From NCBI GenBank assembly GCA_001643675.2, contig LSRY02000010.1, forward strand, positions 886,501-950,500: a stretch of DNA of 64,000 nucleotides, written 5' to 3'. Origin of the DNA: Monocercomonoides exilis (Eukaryota > Preaxostyla > Oxymonadida > Polymastigidae). The notes under the pieces are model-generated. The model was not told where the DNA came from, ran no database searches, and saw nothing but the letters and a program-made list of their open reading frames with translations. The position numbers and the translations under genes were made by a program. Shown here piece after piece: positions 39,200 through 53,300 of the stretch. Numbering within the stretch: the first letter of the stretch is position 1; every line of letters begins with the position of its first letter.

Positions 39200-39782
39200 A
39201 TTACACGTGGTGAACATTTGATATGTTAATGGGTTTTTTTTATACGCAAATAATCGCGCATTTCAAAAAAATAAGAATAAAAAAAACAAAATTTTCATCA
39301 AAAATATTTTTTTGGAATATTTAAAATTCAAAAAGAATTAACAATAAACAAGAATAATGAATAGCTGTAGTAAATCTGTATTTCAAAACTAATCTGAAAG
39401 TTTGTATTATTTTTAATCACATTTTTAATACAAAAATTTAAACATTAAAGAATTTTTTGAAAATGATGTTAGATATATTTCTTTAAAAAATTCGGACTTG
39501 ATAAGAAACATTTGACCTTTTTCACATAGTTGGGCCGAAATATTTTGATTTTTTGAATTTCATTTAAATCTCCATTTTCGTAACATTTCTCTGCTCTAAA
39601 CTTTTTCTTCATTTTTCACGAATCAAAATGAAAGTTTGAAATAATATGAAAGCAGAAAAAGCTTGGTCCGAATAATTAATATTTTGTTGTTGTTGTTGTT
39701 ATTATTATTTTTTTCAAAAATTAAGCTCCAATTCTCAAGTTAAGTTAGATATAAAAAATAAGGGTTTTCAAATTTTATAAAA
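39200..39782. promoter_or_regulatory. AT-rich 5' flank of the four-exon gene
   Basis: No gene is seen. It includes a short (ttg)n run near 39685. Presumably it holds the promoter of the gene starting at 39783. Confidence 0.5.
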
Positions 39783-42700
39783 ATGCATTCTCCGACTATT
39801 CAAGCGTTTTGTGGAATGCTTAAATCATTTGAATTCCCTATACGCATGCAACCAACTCATTGCGTAACTTTATGGGACGAATTACATCAAAAAGAGTGCG
39901 CAAATAAAATAATAAGCGATTTGTTGTTATCTGCTTGCAATAACAATGTTTTAAATTTTTCTTCGCAAAATGAGCAATTAAAATGCAAAAGAAATTTGAA
40001 GGAGGAAGAAAATACAAACGGTTTGTTTTTGTCATGTTTCTTTAAGATGTTAAAAGAAATATTTTAAATTATATTTTCAAAATGAAATGTTAAAGATTTA
40101 AGAGCTCAATCAATACAGAATAGTTCTTTATATTTAACTTTGTTATTTAAATGGGATTGTCAAGATGAACTTGTTGATAAAGCTGTTGCTATTTGGTTTG
40201 GAATTTTTGCTTTTAAAGAAAGATTGTATTTTAAAAAGATGAATCAATTTTTTGTTTAAAAAGGAATAAGCACATGTCTTCAAATTCTCGATCAAAAAAT
40301 TTTCAAACTGAATCAATGCAACTGGTTTGACTTTTTGAAGCATTTTGTAATTAACTTTTCCTTTTTCAGATTAAAAAAACGATAATGCCCAAAAAAAATT
40401 ATAAAATTGATCTCATAAAGCAATTTGTTAATTCTATTATATCGTTGCACTTACCACAGTTCAATTCTTCACCATCAAGTCATTCTCTAATAACTTTATT
40501 TACGAATCACTGTTTGCAATTTATTTTTATTCAAAAAAATGAAAAAAATTTTTATTTTTTGTTTTTGACTGTGTATGCGCAAATGAAAGTTCAAACGTTA
40601 TTTTCATTTATAGCATTAAAAGAATTTTCAAACATCAGGTGCAACGGAGGATGGTTCTTTTCGATGAATGATGCAACAAATTCATTTTCATCAAGTTCTA
40701 TCTCAAGTGGGTTTGAAAAGGCAAACGATCTGAGCAGTGCTTTTAAATGTATATCGTCTTCATCAAGTCCAGCAGCTCTGAAATGGTTAATTCAATTAAT
40801 TCCTGATGGTTTGGAACGAAACAAATTGAATGAATTAAATAGCAGCCAGTTTTTTAAGAACGACAACATATGCGGAAAATGCTGCGAAACGATTGAAGGC
40901 CTTGAGAAACAAAAATTCAACAGCCTAAATGTAAAATTGAAAGATACTCCTTCGATTTCTGAAGAAATTGAATCGACAGCAGTTCAAATTAATGGCTGTA
41001 TGAATGTTCCTTCATTTTCTGTGCAATCTCTTCGAGAGCGCGCAATCAATTACTCAGAACTTGCATCCAATGAACTGTTTGGATGTTCCCTTGTGTCGCA
41101 CTTGGCGGATCTGTGTCTGCTGCCATCCACTGAAGACAGCTGCATTTTCCTTCAATTTGTGCTTCAAAGTGTGCTTCTGAGCCATTCTGGATGCCAAATG
41201 AAAAAAGAGCTTCATTGTCTGTCCTGCCTTGTTAAGCGACTTGCAACGCAGCCTGAACCCAACGGAACGAGATACGAAAGAGCGCTTGATCTCATTGAGA
41301 AAGAAGAAAGAATGTGCGGAGCTTGCTGGAGTGAACTGCAGCTGGAGAATGTGATGAACGAGTTTTGTGTTGAATTTGCTTGGAGGTTTGCACAACTTAG
41401 TGGACAAAGGCAGAGGAATGAACAACAGCTAGCAGAGAATGTTTTTCGGAAAGAGACAAAGTTGATAACAGCTGAAGACGAAGCAAGGGTATTTGATGAA
41501 GATGAACTTCTTTTGTTTTCTGAGTTTAGTGAAACGCCACCACCTTCTGCGTTTTCTTTTCTAAATGCGGTATCAAATGCAGAAACATCACTTCTGCCAA
41601 TAAACGCGGCTTCTTCCGTTCATCACTCGAAACTTTCTCCTCATTCGTCATTTATCATCAGCATGGTGCCTTTTGTTGCCTCTCCGCTTGTCCAGCACCA
41701 TCCGCTGTTGTCTTTTCTCCTTTTGAATGCTCCTCATTGCTCCATTCCGAAAAGGCAGCCTGATTGTGTAGCAAAGGCAGCCTCGTTTGTTGCAGAAGTC
41801 ATTGTGACTATCATAAAAGACACTTTTGGAATTTTGGATGATTGCAATGAAGAAGAGAAGGAGCAGAGTGACATTAAAACAGAAGATAGAAATAAAGATA
41901 CAAGCAATTCCACAAAAACAATAAGTGACAAAGAATTAACTTCTGAAGATAAAAAATCATTGGAGATTCTTCGAATGTCATCGCTTGCCGAAGTTGCCGG
42001 ATGTGCAATGTGTCTTTGCCCAACAGACGCTTTGCGTTTTGGCGAAACAATTGTTAGTATTCTTGGATTGGATGCATTATCTCTGAAAAAACTGAACAGT
42101 GATGCAAATAAAAAGAATTCCAGCGGACTTTTGAATAACGAAGAAGCAAGACCAGAAAATGAATCGGTTTCGAATGTGGAAAAAGAAGCAAAGTTGTCAA
42201 ATTCTATTCCTTCATCATTTTTGAGTTCATCTGCAAATTCTCAGGGCTCATTGAAGAAAATGAGTTTAAACAACGAACAATTGATTTTCCAGCAGAGACG
42301 AGATTTGGTGGTGAAATGGTTGTGGTGTGTGAAAAGACGTGGAGAAGAAACATTTAATAGGGTGATGAATAAATGGCTGGAATTGAATATGTCAAAGGAG
42401 AAAGTTAACAAGGATGTTACTGTTGAGAAGCCGTCACTGGAGAAATTAAGTGAAATTTTGGATCGCAAGGAAATTAGGCAAATAGATGTAGGAGATAATA
42501 CAGCAGAAGCAAATGATAATATCAATGAATGTTCTCCCTCTTTCTCATTGGCTTCTCCTGTTCGTGGATTCTCCCTCAGCCGCTCTCCACCGCTGCCTCT
42601 TCCGTATCTTCCATCTTATCAGCAGAAAAAGGAGATTCTGCCTTTTATTCTTAATGACTACGATACCCGTGTTTTGTATCAAATCCTTGTCACTCAGCTT

Positions 42701-45700
42701 GAATGTAGGAAGAATGCTTCAGATGAATGGCACAGAAGATCCCGTAAGTTGAAGCTAAACGAGAACATTTACGAAAGGAAGGAAGAAGAAGAAGAAAGAG
42801 AAAATGCAAACAAATGTTTATTGGAACCAACTCTTCATTGCCATTGTGATAATGATCATGATTCCGATATTCCTAATTCTCCATCTGAAAGCAAAGATTC
42901 GCCATTTCCTTCGACTTCCTCGTCCTCGTCTTCTGCATTATCTTCTTCTTTTGTTGATTATTGTCCATTTACTTCCTCAGAAACGCAAATTCTCCTTGCT
43001 GGAAGTGATCTTGAGCTGCACAAAGCTGCAAATGTGTTGTATTCGCTGTGCTGCTCTTCGCCAGAACTGATGGAAGATGCAGAAATCGTCTGGTTTTTTG
43101 TTCCGGTTGCTAACTTTGCTCCGAAAGAGGCTTCTTCTTCTTCTTCTGCGCATTTATCTAGTAAGACGCAAAACAAAACATCATCAAATACTGCCTCATC
43201 TGCTTCAGCAGCAACATCGTCACCTTCAGGAACGAATTCTCAACCATCCTCTTCTTCTTCTGCTGCTTCTGCTTCTTCAGCAACTTCCTCTTCTTCTTCT
43301 CTATCTGTTCCAAAGCCATCAAAGCCTCAATACAGAAGACTGATCAAGAACAGCCAGCGCATCGGGTCTTATCTGGCGTGGTGCGATGCGCTTTACCACC
43401 ACCTTGTTTTTCTGCCCTTTTCAACACAGCAATGCGCTCTGGCCCCAACTCTGAAGATCAGAGACGACGAAATCGTGCTTGACAAGTACATCCAGCACAT
43501 GTCATACAACATCACTCCTGACAATCCAAATGATTTTTCTTCAGCTTCAACAAAAGCGAAACGGCAGACAATTGCTCTTTCTTCGCCAATTTCTGTTTCT
43601 TCGTCAATTGCAGATCTTTCGAAAACAACACAAGATTCTTTAGCATCTTCTGGCACAAGCAGGAAAACTCTGCTTTCAACGCATTCTTCTTTGCCCAATT
43701 TGCACCAGCCAAACGCTCCTCCTTCGTCTTCTCTCTATTCTGACCCGCCGCCAACGTTTCCTGAGAGCTACCCGCCGCCTTCCCGTCTCTCTTTCAAGCA
43801 AGTTGTAGCTTCTGACCATTCGCCCATCACATACAACTCGTTTACTCCTCCTTCTCCTCTTTCGTTTGTTGAGAGTGCCATTCAGATGTTCTTGTCAAAT
43901 GCAAAGGAAAGATTCTCATTGAACATTTGGACTGCTGAATGGTGGGCAGATGTGAATGCTCAAACAGAAAAAGAAGCAAGTTCAATAAGTAATGCTCAAG
44001 CAAAGACAATTTCACCAAAGGCCGAAGAAGCTGTTCCAGTACCTCCTCCGCCGTCAAATGCAATTTGTGAGTGCAATGATTCATCAACAACTTCTTCTTC
44101 TCAAGCTCCAAAAGCTCTTTCCATTTCTTCACCACCTCCTCCTCCACCTCCGCCACCTACCCCAAAATCACTTGATTCTTCTTCTCCGATGTGCAACTCA
44201 ACCTCTCCGTCTCAGGCAACATCTTCTACTTCTATTGTATCTGTTCAATTGCCGCGTGTTACTTTTTCAAGTGATTCCAGCAAGAAAGCTCAGGATGAAT
44301 CTGCCAAGTTGAATGAGATGAATCAAAGCGAGACAAAAATAAATAAACCTTCCATTTCAGTGGGTGATGAAGACAAAGGAGATGATGACACATCAAAATG
44401 TGAGCAATCTGATACAAGCAAGAGCGCTGGAGATGAAGTTGTTGAAGACAAAGCTGAGAAGCAAAAGGAACAAAAAGAAACAATTCACTCAACGCTTAAA
44501 GTTAGTGAAAGCGAGTGCAGTAGCCCTGTTAGGCGGTCCACAGCATCAACAGACAGAACACGAACATTATCTTCTGTTTCCTCTTTGGCTTCGAATTTCT
44601 CCACTCGAACTCGTCCGCTTCTCTTGCAGCTGTTTGCAAAGGAGAATATTGGGCATATCAAACGCATTCCGAATGCTGATTCCCTTTCAGTCAATGAAGA
44701 AACAGATTTTGAACAACAAACAAACAAAGCCAAAATTAATTCGCAAATTGAACTTCAGTCAAAGTTTCTGGGAAAAGCGCTGAGGAATTTGAAGCGATCG
44801 AAGGCAGCATTCCTCTCGCAACTGCGATTGATTGTGCCAGGTGTTGGTGAAACATTGAGAAAACAGCTTCTCAGCTCAAAAAAACAGATGAAGAATGCAC
44901 CATCTCTTTGCTTGAGACTAACGTTTTTAGAGGTTTGATACCCTTTTTAATAGATTGAAAGTTTTGATATGAAAATTTTTAAATTTTTTCTTTTTCATTT
45001 TGACTTGTTATTTATGTGCACATTCACAATTAAACAAATAAAGATGAAAATGGATGGTAGCCCCAGCAGCAAAGTGACAGACTTGGCATTCAAAAGCGTG
45101 TACTATCTGGCAGCTACAGCGATCCCTTATTCCACCGATTATGGTGTGTCGCCTCAGCCAGGAAGGAACTCCACATTCGATCGAAAAAGAAGAGAAGCGA
45201 AGGAATCCAGCAGAAAAAGCATTCTGTTTGACAACAAAGTGTTTAGCTCTTTCAATCCAGCAAAGAATACCACAAGCAGACAACAGCTGGAAACAGAAAT
45301 GAGCGATTTATTCTCACAGGTGGCATTAAGAAAGAGAACAGCTTGTCATTCTTTCCAGTCGCCTTTGTCGTCCACACTGCAAGAAACGCCAGTTCTTCAG
45401 ATCTCTCTCATCTGCGACGAAGGGAAAGTCGTTGATTTGAGTCAGCCAGACGAGGTAGACTCGCAAAAGACGACAATTACGACGTTCGAATCACGCAGCT
45501 CTTCGAGTGAATCAGATGGCTATTGCTTTGTTGGCACTGAATCACACGACCAGCAAAAGACTTCTTCTTTGACTTCTCCAACTGCATCGACTTCTCCTTT
45601 GCTTTCTCCTTCTCCAAACGAACAAGCGCTTTCTGCACAGAGCAAAAGCGATGCATCAGACAAGTCAGTTGCTCCAACAAGTTCCCAAAATACTTCTGTT

Positions 45701-46171
45701 CCTGCCTCGTCTAATTCACCTACTCAGACTGAAAAACGTTCTTCATCTTTGACTGATCCATCGGCTGATATATCTCCAGTCTCATCTTTGCCTTCATCTT
45801 CATCTGCTTCTGCTTCCTCTTCTGCTTCCTCATCAACTTCCTCTTCTTCTTCTCGCGATCCCTTTTATGGCCTTCCAGTGTTAAAGACGTTTCGAGCAGC
45901 CAATTTGACTGTGCAAGTTATCACAAGAGAAGAATACAGCAACTTTTATGAGGAGTCTCTGTCACAAAGCAAACTCTGCGCTCTTGTTGGGTCTGATGAG
46001 CAGATTGCTTCTGTTAGCGCTGTTTCTGCTCCGTTGAAGTCTCCTTCGTTCAGATTCATGCTCGATAACCAAAGCTATGGACCGTGCAATAGATTGAGGC
46101 TGACGCTTTTCCAGCCACAAAATTCGAGAATTGATAATTCAATGAAATTTGCGATGTTCAATCCGATGTAA
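39783..46171 (+). CDS. Large protein of unknown function, four exons
   Basis: The exons, rebuilt from frame and GT-AG sites, are 39783-40020, 40096-40253, 40370-44932 and 45044-46171, giving 2,028 aa. Three introns of 75, 116 and 111 nt start GTTTGT, GTTTAA and GTTTGA. Short exon 2 reads as ordinary protein (LYLTLLFKWDCQDELVDKA), which supports the model. The N-terminal half looks helical with Cys and Leu-rich blocks (IFLQFVLQSVLLSHSGC; CGKCC; MCGACW). The middle and C-terminal parts alternate conserved-looking blocks with Ser-rich linkers, a poly-Pro stretch (near 44134-44160) and acidic/basic patches. The last 100 residues (from DPFYGLPVLKTF) look folded. No family is recognised. The giant USP gene follows on the same strand after 1.17 kb. 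Confidence 0.8.
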
Positions 46172-47344
46172 TTGCTCTTTTAGAATGTTAATTAGGATGA
46201 AATACAGCTTGGATAAAAAGAAGGTTCTTCAAATGACAGTTTATTTGGTTGATTCTAATCTGATTTCAGTTTATTTTGAAGAATTATTCTTAATTGTAAA
46301 ATGATATATAGAGATCATTTTTGTTGTTTTTAGCTTTCAAAAAAAAATATGTAAATTGTATTAGTTAAAGCATTTTTTTGATATTCTTTTATTACAAAAT
46401 TTTATTATTCTTTTTTAACACATTAGTGATATGTCATTATGAGCTCACTCATAATCTTTTTTTTTTAACATTTTTGGAAATCAATTTTGAAATGGTTTTT
46501 GTTTGATTTTTTTATTTTTTAATTTTTTACAACAAAATTTTAGCTTTGCTTTTTAGAGATTCATTCTAATTGCTTTCTTTTTGAAAAAAATGATTATTTT
46601 TCAGGTTAACTTTGTTGATTGTCTGTTTTTGAAACAAACAAAATTTGGCATTTTTGATTATTATTCTTTTATTGTGTTTATTGTATTTTGAGGAATATTT
46701 CTTTCTTTCTTTTTTTTTTTTTTTTCCCTCCACCAATGGATTTTTAAATGATCCATCATCTTCTTTGTTGTCTTTACCGAGATTATTATTTGACATTTTT
46801 TATTCATTGTTGCTGTTTTTATAATAGCAAAGTTTTTGTATTTGTTTTTATTTTAAAAAATATTTTTTTTAATTTTTATATTTTATTTTTTTATAACTTA
46901 TTCATCGTTAAGTTTTGAGTAATTTTGTTCTGTTAGAAATGATCATCGGAAATATCAACGTTTTGGTTCAAATTTCCTTCTGTATTTTGAAAGAATATGT
47001 TTTGGTAAAAAAATAATTTGGTTGACTTTGTATGTCATTTTTGATTTATATTTTTTTAATATTGACTGATCTTTTGTTTTTTTCATGATTTAATGTTAGT
47101 CTTTTGATGATATTTGCCTTTCACCAATGCAATTCATCAAGAGGTTTTCTCACAAAAAATTTATGCTATTTTTTGTCAACAAGAATATCTACAAAAAATA
47201 TGATTGAAATGAATACTCACTTCAAATTCAATAACAAATGATAAAAATAAAACTGAAAGCACAATCCCAAAAAACCAAAAGGAAATAACCCAACCATTGA
47301 AATTAATACAATATGGTCATTTTGATCATTTCATATTGAACCAA
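46172..47344. promoter_or_regulatory. AT-rich intergenic region before the USP gene
   Basis: This 1.17-kb stretch is rich in T runs. No gene is supported. It should hold the 3' end of the four-exon gene and the promoter of the USP gene. Confidence 0.6.
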
Positions 47345-50300
47345 ATGCAAACTCAAGTAGAAACTCCTTCCGAAAAGGAGCAAGTGCCAACAAATTCAAC
47401 CAAGTCTCAAAATAGCGTTCATTTCCCAACAATTCTTTTAGATGCAGAGGCTTTAGAGAAGGCATTTGATCTTGAAATAACAAAAATAAAACGATGCTCT
47501 GGTTTGTATCTAAATAATTTATCTGTTTTCAATCATTCATTTTATTGTTTTTAAATGTAATAAAACGATAGATATGCATCTTTCTCAGCAATTGAATTCA
47601 ACTTATCAACTTATTCTTTTTGATGTAATCGATACGCTTCCACAACTTCCAATTCGTTCTTGGCACATTCTTTTTAAATGCTTACATAAAATATTTTCAT
47701 ATTTTAAACGACAACAGTTTGCTTTTTCTTTTCTTTTCTTTTCTTTTTTTTAATTATTCCGTGTTTGAATTTAGTAATTACTCATTTACTGATTGGAGTA
47801 AAATACAACCAGCACTTCACAAATATGTAGTGTTTGTAGCTGATGTGTTTTTAAAAAATCCGTTTTTGCCTCATTGTGCAAGAGCCTTGGCTTCTTCTTT
47901 TTCAATTAAAGCTCGTGGTTTCTGTCAAAATTGCGAGTCATATCAACCTCCCAATATTCCCGAAAATCTATTTTATGCAGTCCATTATAATAGATCCATT
48001 ATTTGTTCAGGACAGCATCAAATGTCTGCATTGGCATATTTTATTGAGTCTGGTTTATTGCAACTTTGCACTGATTTACTGAAAAATGCAAAAGACAATT
48101 TCAAACCTGAACGAGTCTTAAAGGGAGAATCACTTTTGCACGACTTCCACTCCGTTCTGAAGGTTCCTGCGCGTATGTGCTATCTTCTAAATCCGGATTA
48201 CTATGTGATTGCCGTGCCATTGGAAGCTCTCGATGGTGCTTCTGAGTTTTTATCCACCTTCGATTTCGACAAACACAGTAAGTTAAGCGGCAGTGCTGTC
48301 AGTCGCTGGATGACGTCATATTACGCTTTTGGCGGAGGTGGTGGTGCAAAAAAAGGGGAGAAAAAACAAGTGCAGCGATGTCTTTATCGAATGGACATCA
48401 TTGCGCACAAAAGTGTTTGGTGGTCATCCACCGAGACGCATGCCAGGATGGAGATGGTTCTGTTCCAAGTAGCGTTGCAGCTGATGCGGTGCCGGTCGCT
48501 GGAAAAGCGTCTGGAGGGAATTCGATTGCTGCGGCTGTTTCTGGGGGCATCTCCAGCTCGGGATTCTCTTTTGTCGAACATTTCGATTACAAAGCAGTAC
48601 GAAGAGATAATGAAGATGGTGAAGGAGTTGAGAGAAGGCAAAAGCATAGATGATGATGAAGAGGAGAAGAAGAAAGAAGAAAAAGATGATAAAAATAACA
48701 ATAATAATAATAATAATGTTGATGAAAAGAAGAATAATAAAGAAACAAGCGACGATAAATCTGAACCAGCAAAAAAAGAGTCCAAATTTGAAATAGACAA
48801 TAATGTATATACTGTTCCCAACAGACGCCAAAGGGAAAGCGACGGAAATACCAATAGCGCAAAGAAACCTTCACGCAGGTATTCAATCGCCTATCGTTTG
48901 AAGTCGTTGGCAAAGTTTCTGTCTTGCTTTGCCGACAACTCGTTTTTCATTCAAGACGAGACGCAAACGTGGGAGACGCACAACGAAGAGCCCAACAGCT
49001 CCGTCGTAAGCTCAGCCTCTGCCACCACCCCGCAGCGGTTGTCGCAGCTTCTGAGCTCCGAAAACCTGCTCAACACGCTTTTTGGCGTCGGGGCGCATCT
49101 GGAAGTGATGCGGCAAGGGCAAGGCGTGCTGCAGCTGCTGATGAAAGGGCACGCGATGAATGACGGGATGATTGAATGGGTGTGGCGGATGAGCGGACTG
49201 CATCAAGGGAGATCAGAGACGCTGATGAACTCGATGCTGGAGGAGATGGCGAGCTCAATGACGGACAGAGAACTGGAGGTGTTTGCATGGATCATCCTGA
49301 CGAGGAGGAGAGGAGGAGGAAGTGGGAGTGGGAGCGGGAGTGGAGAGAAATCGGGGAAGAATGGAAAGAAGGAAGGGAAAAAGATGAGTGCGGATGAGTA
49401 TGATGAGGAGGATGACGAAATGGATGACGGAGAAAGTGAAAGCGAAAGTGAAGCTGATGAAGAAGACGAGAAGCTAAAAGATGATACAGAAAAAGAGAAA
49501 AGCCCAACCAAGAACAAAGCCATCACTTCATCTTCATCTCAATCTTCATCTTCATCGTCTTCATCGTCTTCTTCACAACCACACACCATCCCTCAACTGT
49601 CTGACTTTAAGAAGATCAGCGATCCGCTTCCGTTTTCGTATCCGCAAGGCACATCTCCAAGCGCAATGCAGCAGATGCAGCAGACAGGAAGTGAATCTCT
49701 TTCTTCTTTTTCTCTGCCACCTGATTTCACTCTGCCTTCACCTTTGATAAACCACGTGACTGTTCCTATTGATGAAACAGTTATTTCTTTGATCACCACA
49801 ATTTTGTCCCGGGCGGAAAAGGAGAAGAACAGAAACCTGGCAGACAAGCTCTTTCTATTCCTGTTGTCTCTTGTGCTCGATCGTGATCAGAATATCTCAC
49901 TCAGAAGGAATGTTATGCAGAACTTGGCAAAAGTGAAAGGAAAGAATTCATCAACATCATCTTCTTCTTCAAGTGATTCGGCATCCTCAGCAGAACAAGA
50001 AGCCGATCCACAGATGATGACTGCTGTGCCAGCACAAAAGCTGACCCCAGCCATGTTCGACTTCACTCTGAATCACTTATGTTTGTTCTGCCTCAAAATC
50101 ATAAACGATGCAACTGCCGAAGACTACGCGTACTTTCTGAACAGGCACCTCGAAGCACACAACTCTGTTGGTGTTGTCTCGACGCTGCTGATGAAGATTG
50201 CGCAGTCATTCGACACAAACTACATGAAGCGTGCAGATATTGCATACACAGCCAGAAGGCAGGTACCAGTCAGACCGCGGACGACACAGCAGTTTCTGAT

Positions 50301-53300
50301 GGATCTGAGCGAAGGAGGTTCGGTTGGGCTGTGGCTGGTGGAAGGTTTAGTGGAATACAAAAAGGGAATGAAGAGAGCGATTGCAGAGAGCATTGCGAGG
50401 GATTCGAGAGTGAGAGAGTGGAGAGAGAGAGAGAGGATGCTGAAGGAAGGCAGTGGAGATGGGGAAATGAAGGAAGGCAATGGACAAGAGGGAAAAGAAG
50501 ATTCAAATGGAGGAGATAATAACAAATGTTCGTCGTCATCATCATCATCTTTTTCTTCTTCAAGCAATGGAGAAGTTGTATCTCCATTTTGGGACATATT
50601 TGAGCGGCAGCTTGTGACGCCAGTGCCGGCAAAGCAAGCGTCGAGTCTTCTGATCAACCGTGTTGAGTATGAGAAAGACAAGATTCGAATGGAAGAGATG
50701 AAAGAAGATCTCGAAGAGCGCATCTGCAACGCCTCAAGCATTTCTCAGAAGGAGTATTCGGAAGAGGAACCACACAAACTGGAGAAGGCTGCTGCTGAAA
50801 GAGCTTCTCAGATGCTTTCGCTCTCAGACATCTTCACTCCCATTGCTATTCTGCCTCCTCCCAGCTCCTCTTTCATTGACGGATATCGCTTTCCCTCAAT
50901 GCCCCATCTGCGGTATGTGGGGACTTGTCTCGATTTCCTGTTCAAGATCATCTCTTCACACGCTGCTGTTCCTTCTCGCAAGCTCCTGTTCGAGCTGTGG
51001 GACGCAGTTGTGGCTGGCGCAGTGACGAGAGGAGAGAGAGAGAGAGGAATCAACTTGTTCTGCCAGTTTGGAAAGGAAGGGTTTTGCATCCCTCTCCAAT
51101 TGCAGGACAACTGCTTGAAGCTGTGGAAGAAGAAGTTTATGTTCCATTCGGTTGTTCCTGCGAACGAAGCAGATGAAAGAAAGAAGTACAGAAACAACTG
51201 GAAGGCGCAAATGAGCAAGATGTTTGATACTTATCAGCACAAAATGAGAGATTCATTGCAAACGTTGGAGAAAGATGGCGACAGAGTGATTGACTTCTCG
51301 GAGGAAGAGATGCAAGACATGTTTGATAAGGACATCCACCCGCACGTGAATAAGAGCCAGTTAGAGCAGAAGGCGATTCTGCGAGAAGGCAGCGGAAATC
51401 TGCCAGATGTCCCGCTTTCCTCGCTGTTTATGACTGAGTCTGAGTTTTCGCTGTTTTGCGAAGGGTTTGTGGTGATCAACAAGAAGGACAAAAACCTGTC
51501 GCATGATGCTGCCTTGAAGCGATATGAGATTAAAACAAATTCTCTCAGCGGGTCAAGCAGCTTGTGGGACATTGCAATCAACAACGGAGGAATGACTGAT
51601 TGGAGAAAAGTGGAGTGGGAGAGACTGCGCAGAAAGTATTTGAGAAAAGCACAGAAGGAGAGGAGACAGGGCGAATATACTTTGAAGAGTGGGAGTGCAG
51701 CTGGAAATGAAGGAAGCAGAAGCGGAATGAATGAAGATTATTGTGATGTTTGTGGAGAAGATGACAATGATGATGAAATTGATGATGAAGCACTTCCTGT
51801 TGAGCAGGAGCGTTGGGCGTGGCAGTTCTTGAGGCATTTCATTGCGAGCGATTTGGTTTCTCTTGATTCGCAAACTGTTTTGCCACCAACCTCAACAACC
51901 CCACCACCAATGAAGGCGCTTACACCTGCGATTTCATATGCACCTTCAATCACATCTCCTGCTCCTATTGCCTTTGGAAGCCTTTCAACATCTTCATCTT
52001 TGAATACAACTTCAACTTCAACAAATTCTGCTTCAAATTCGAATAATTCTTTGGGAACTATTTCGTCTTCTTCCATTTTACATTCACCATCTGCCTCTTC
52101 AATGAGCTCCAATGCAACTGCTGGCTCCTTCGCTTCATCTTCACCTCCGCCTTCATCTCAAACACAATCTTCCGATCTTTACAAGTCTCCTTTCTACTCT
52201 TCGTTCTTTTCGCTTTCTTCGCAGCTTGAAAGCGAATGGAAAGAGGCTGAGGCTGTTGGCCATCGTGCAAGAGAGTTGTTAGTGTCGCTTCTTCAGCCTT
52301 CTTCAAAGAACGGAGAAGTCGACAGCTATTGGCGCCGCATTTCGATTGAAAAGCTGACTGGAATTGTTGCAGCATACGTGACAGCAGCCGAGGAAGCTAA
52401 GAAAAGAAAAGAAGAAAGATTGAAAAGAAAGCAAACAAACATGGAAAAGAATGAGAGTAACGAAGAGGAATCTCATTTATCTTCGTCTGCGTCATCGTCT
52501 GCATCAAACGAACAGATGGTACTTGTCAATGGACATTCTGTTCCCAACACATATGGCTTTCCTCTTTCATTCCTGTTGTGTCGAGCCGAAAATGCTGTGA
52601 GGATGCTTGTTTCACTCCTTAACACATACGACTTGTCTCTTCCTCCTCAAAAACGCAGTCTATACACAGAAACCTGCCACGGCCCATTGAAAATGATTTC
52701 TCCTGCGCTGACAGTCACCACGTATGGCACACTGACTCCTCCCTTGGTATTCACAGAACGTGACTGCCCGCAAGCCGTCAGAGATGCTGTTGCAAAAGCG
52801 ATGCGCCTGCCAAATGCAACACACATCAGTTTGATGCTTGGAAGCCATTCAATCACAGACAAAGTGAACTTCCTGGGCAACTTGAACATTTCAGATGGGA
52901 CGAAGATTGTGGCGAAGAGGCAGATTCCATATTCGCCAACGACTATTGACACGACAAAGGGGAAAGCAGCTAACGTGATGGCTGCAGGCAACAAAAAGCT
53001 CGCAGATGTCATTAATGATGAAGAGCTTCCTGAAGACAAACGCCCTCTGGCTAAAATTGTTAACCAGATGTATGACAAAGGAACATACAATGACCCAATG
53101 CTGTTCCCTGACGATGTGTTCAGCGCATCCAAGCTTCCATCCACGTCTCATCCAGGCACCATTCTAAGTTCGATGAATGCACACGAGCTGTTTTTCAAGG
53201 CAATGAGCTTGTCTTCGGCTCAGTCAGCGGATCATTCAACTTCGTCTGCGAGCGTCTCTTCATTGCCAGACAGCTGCAGCACACTGCTTCGCCTTCTGCC

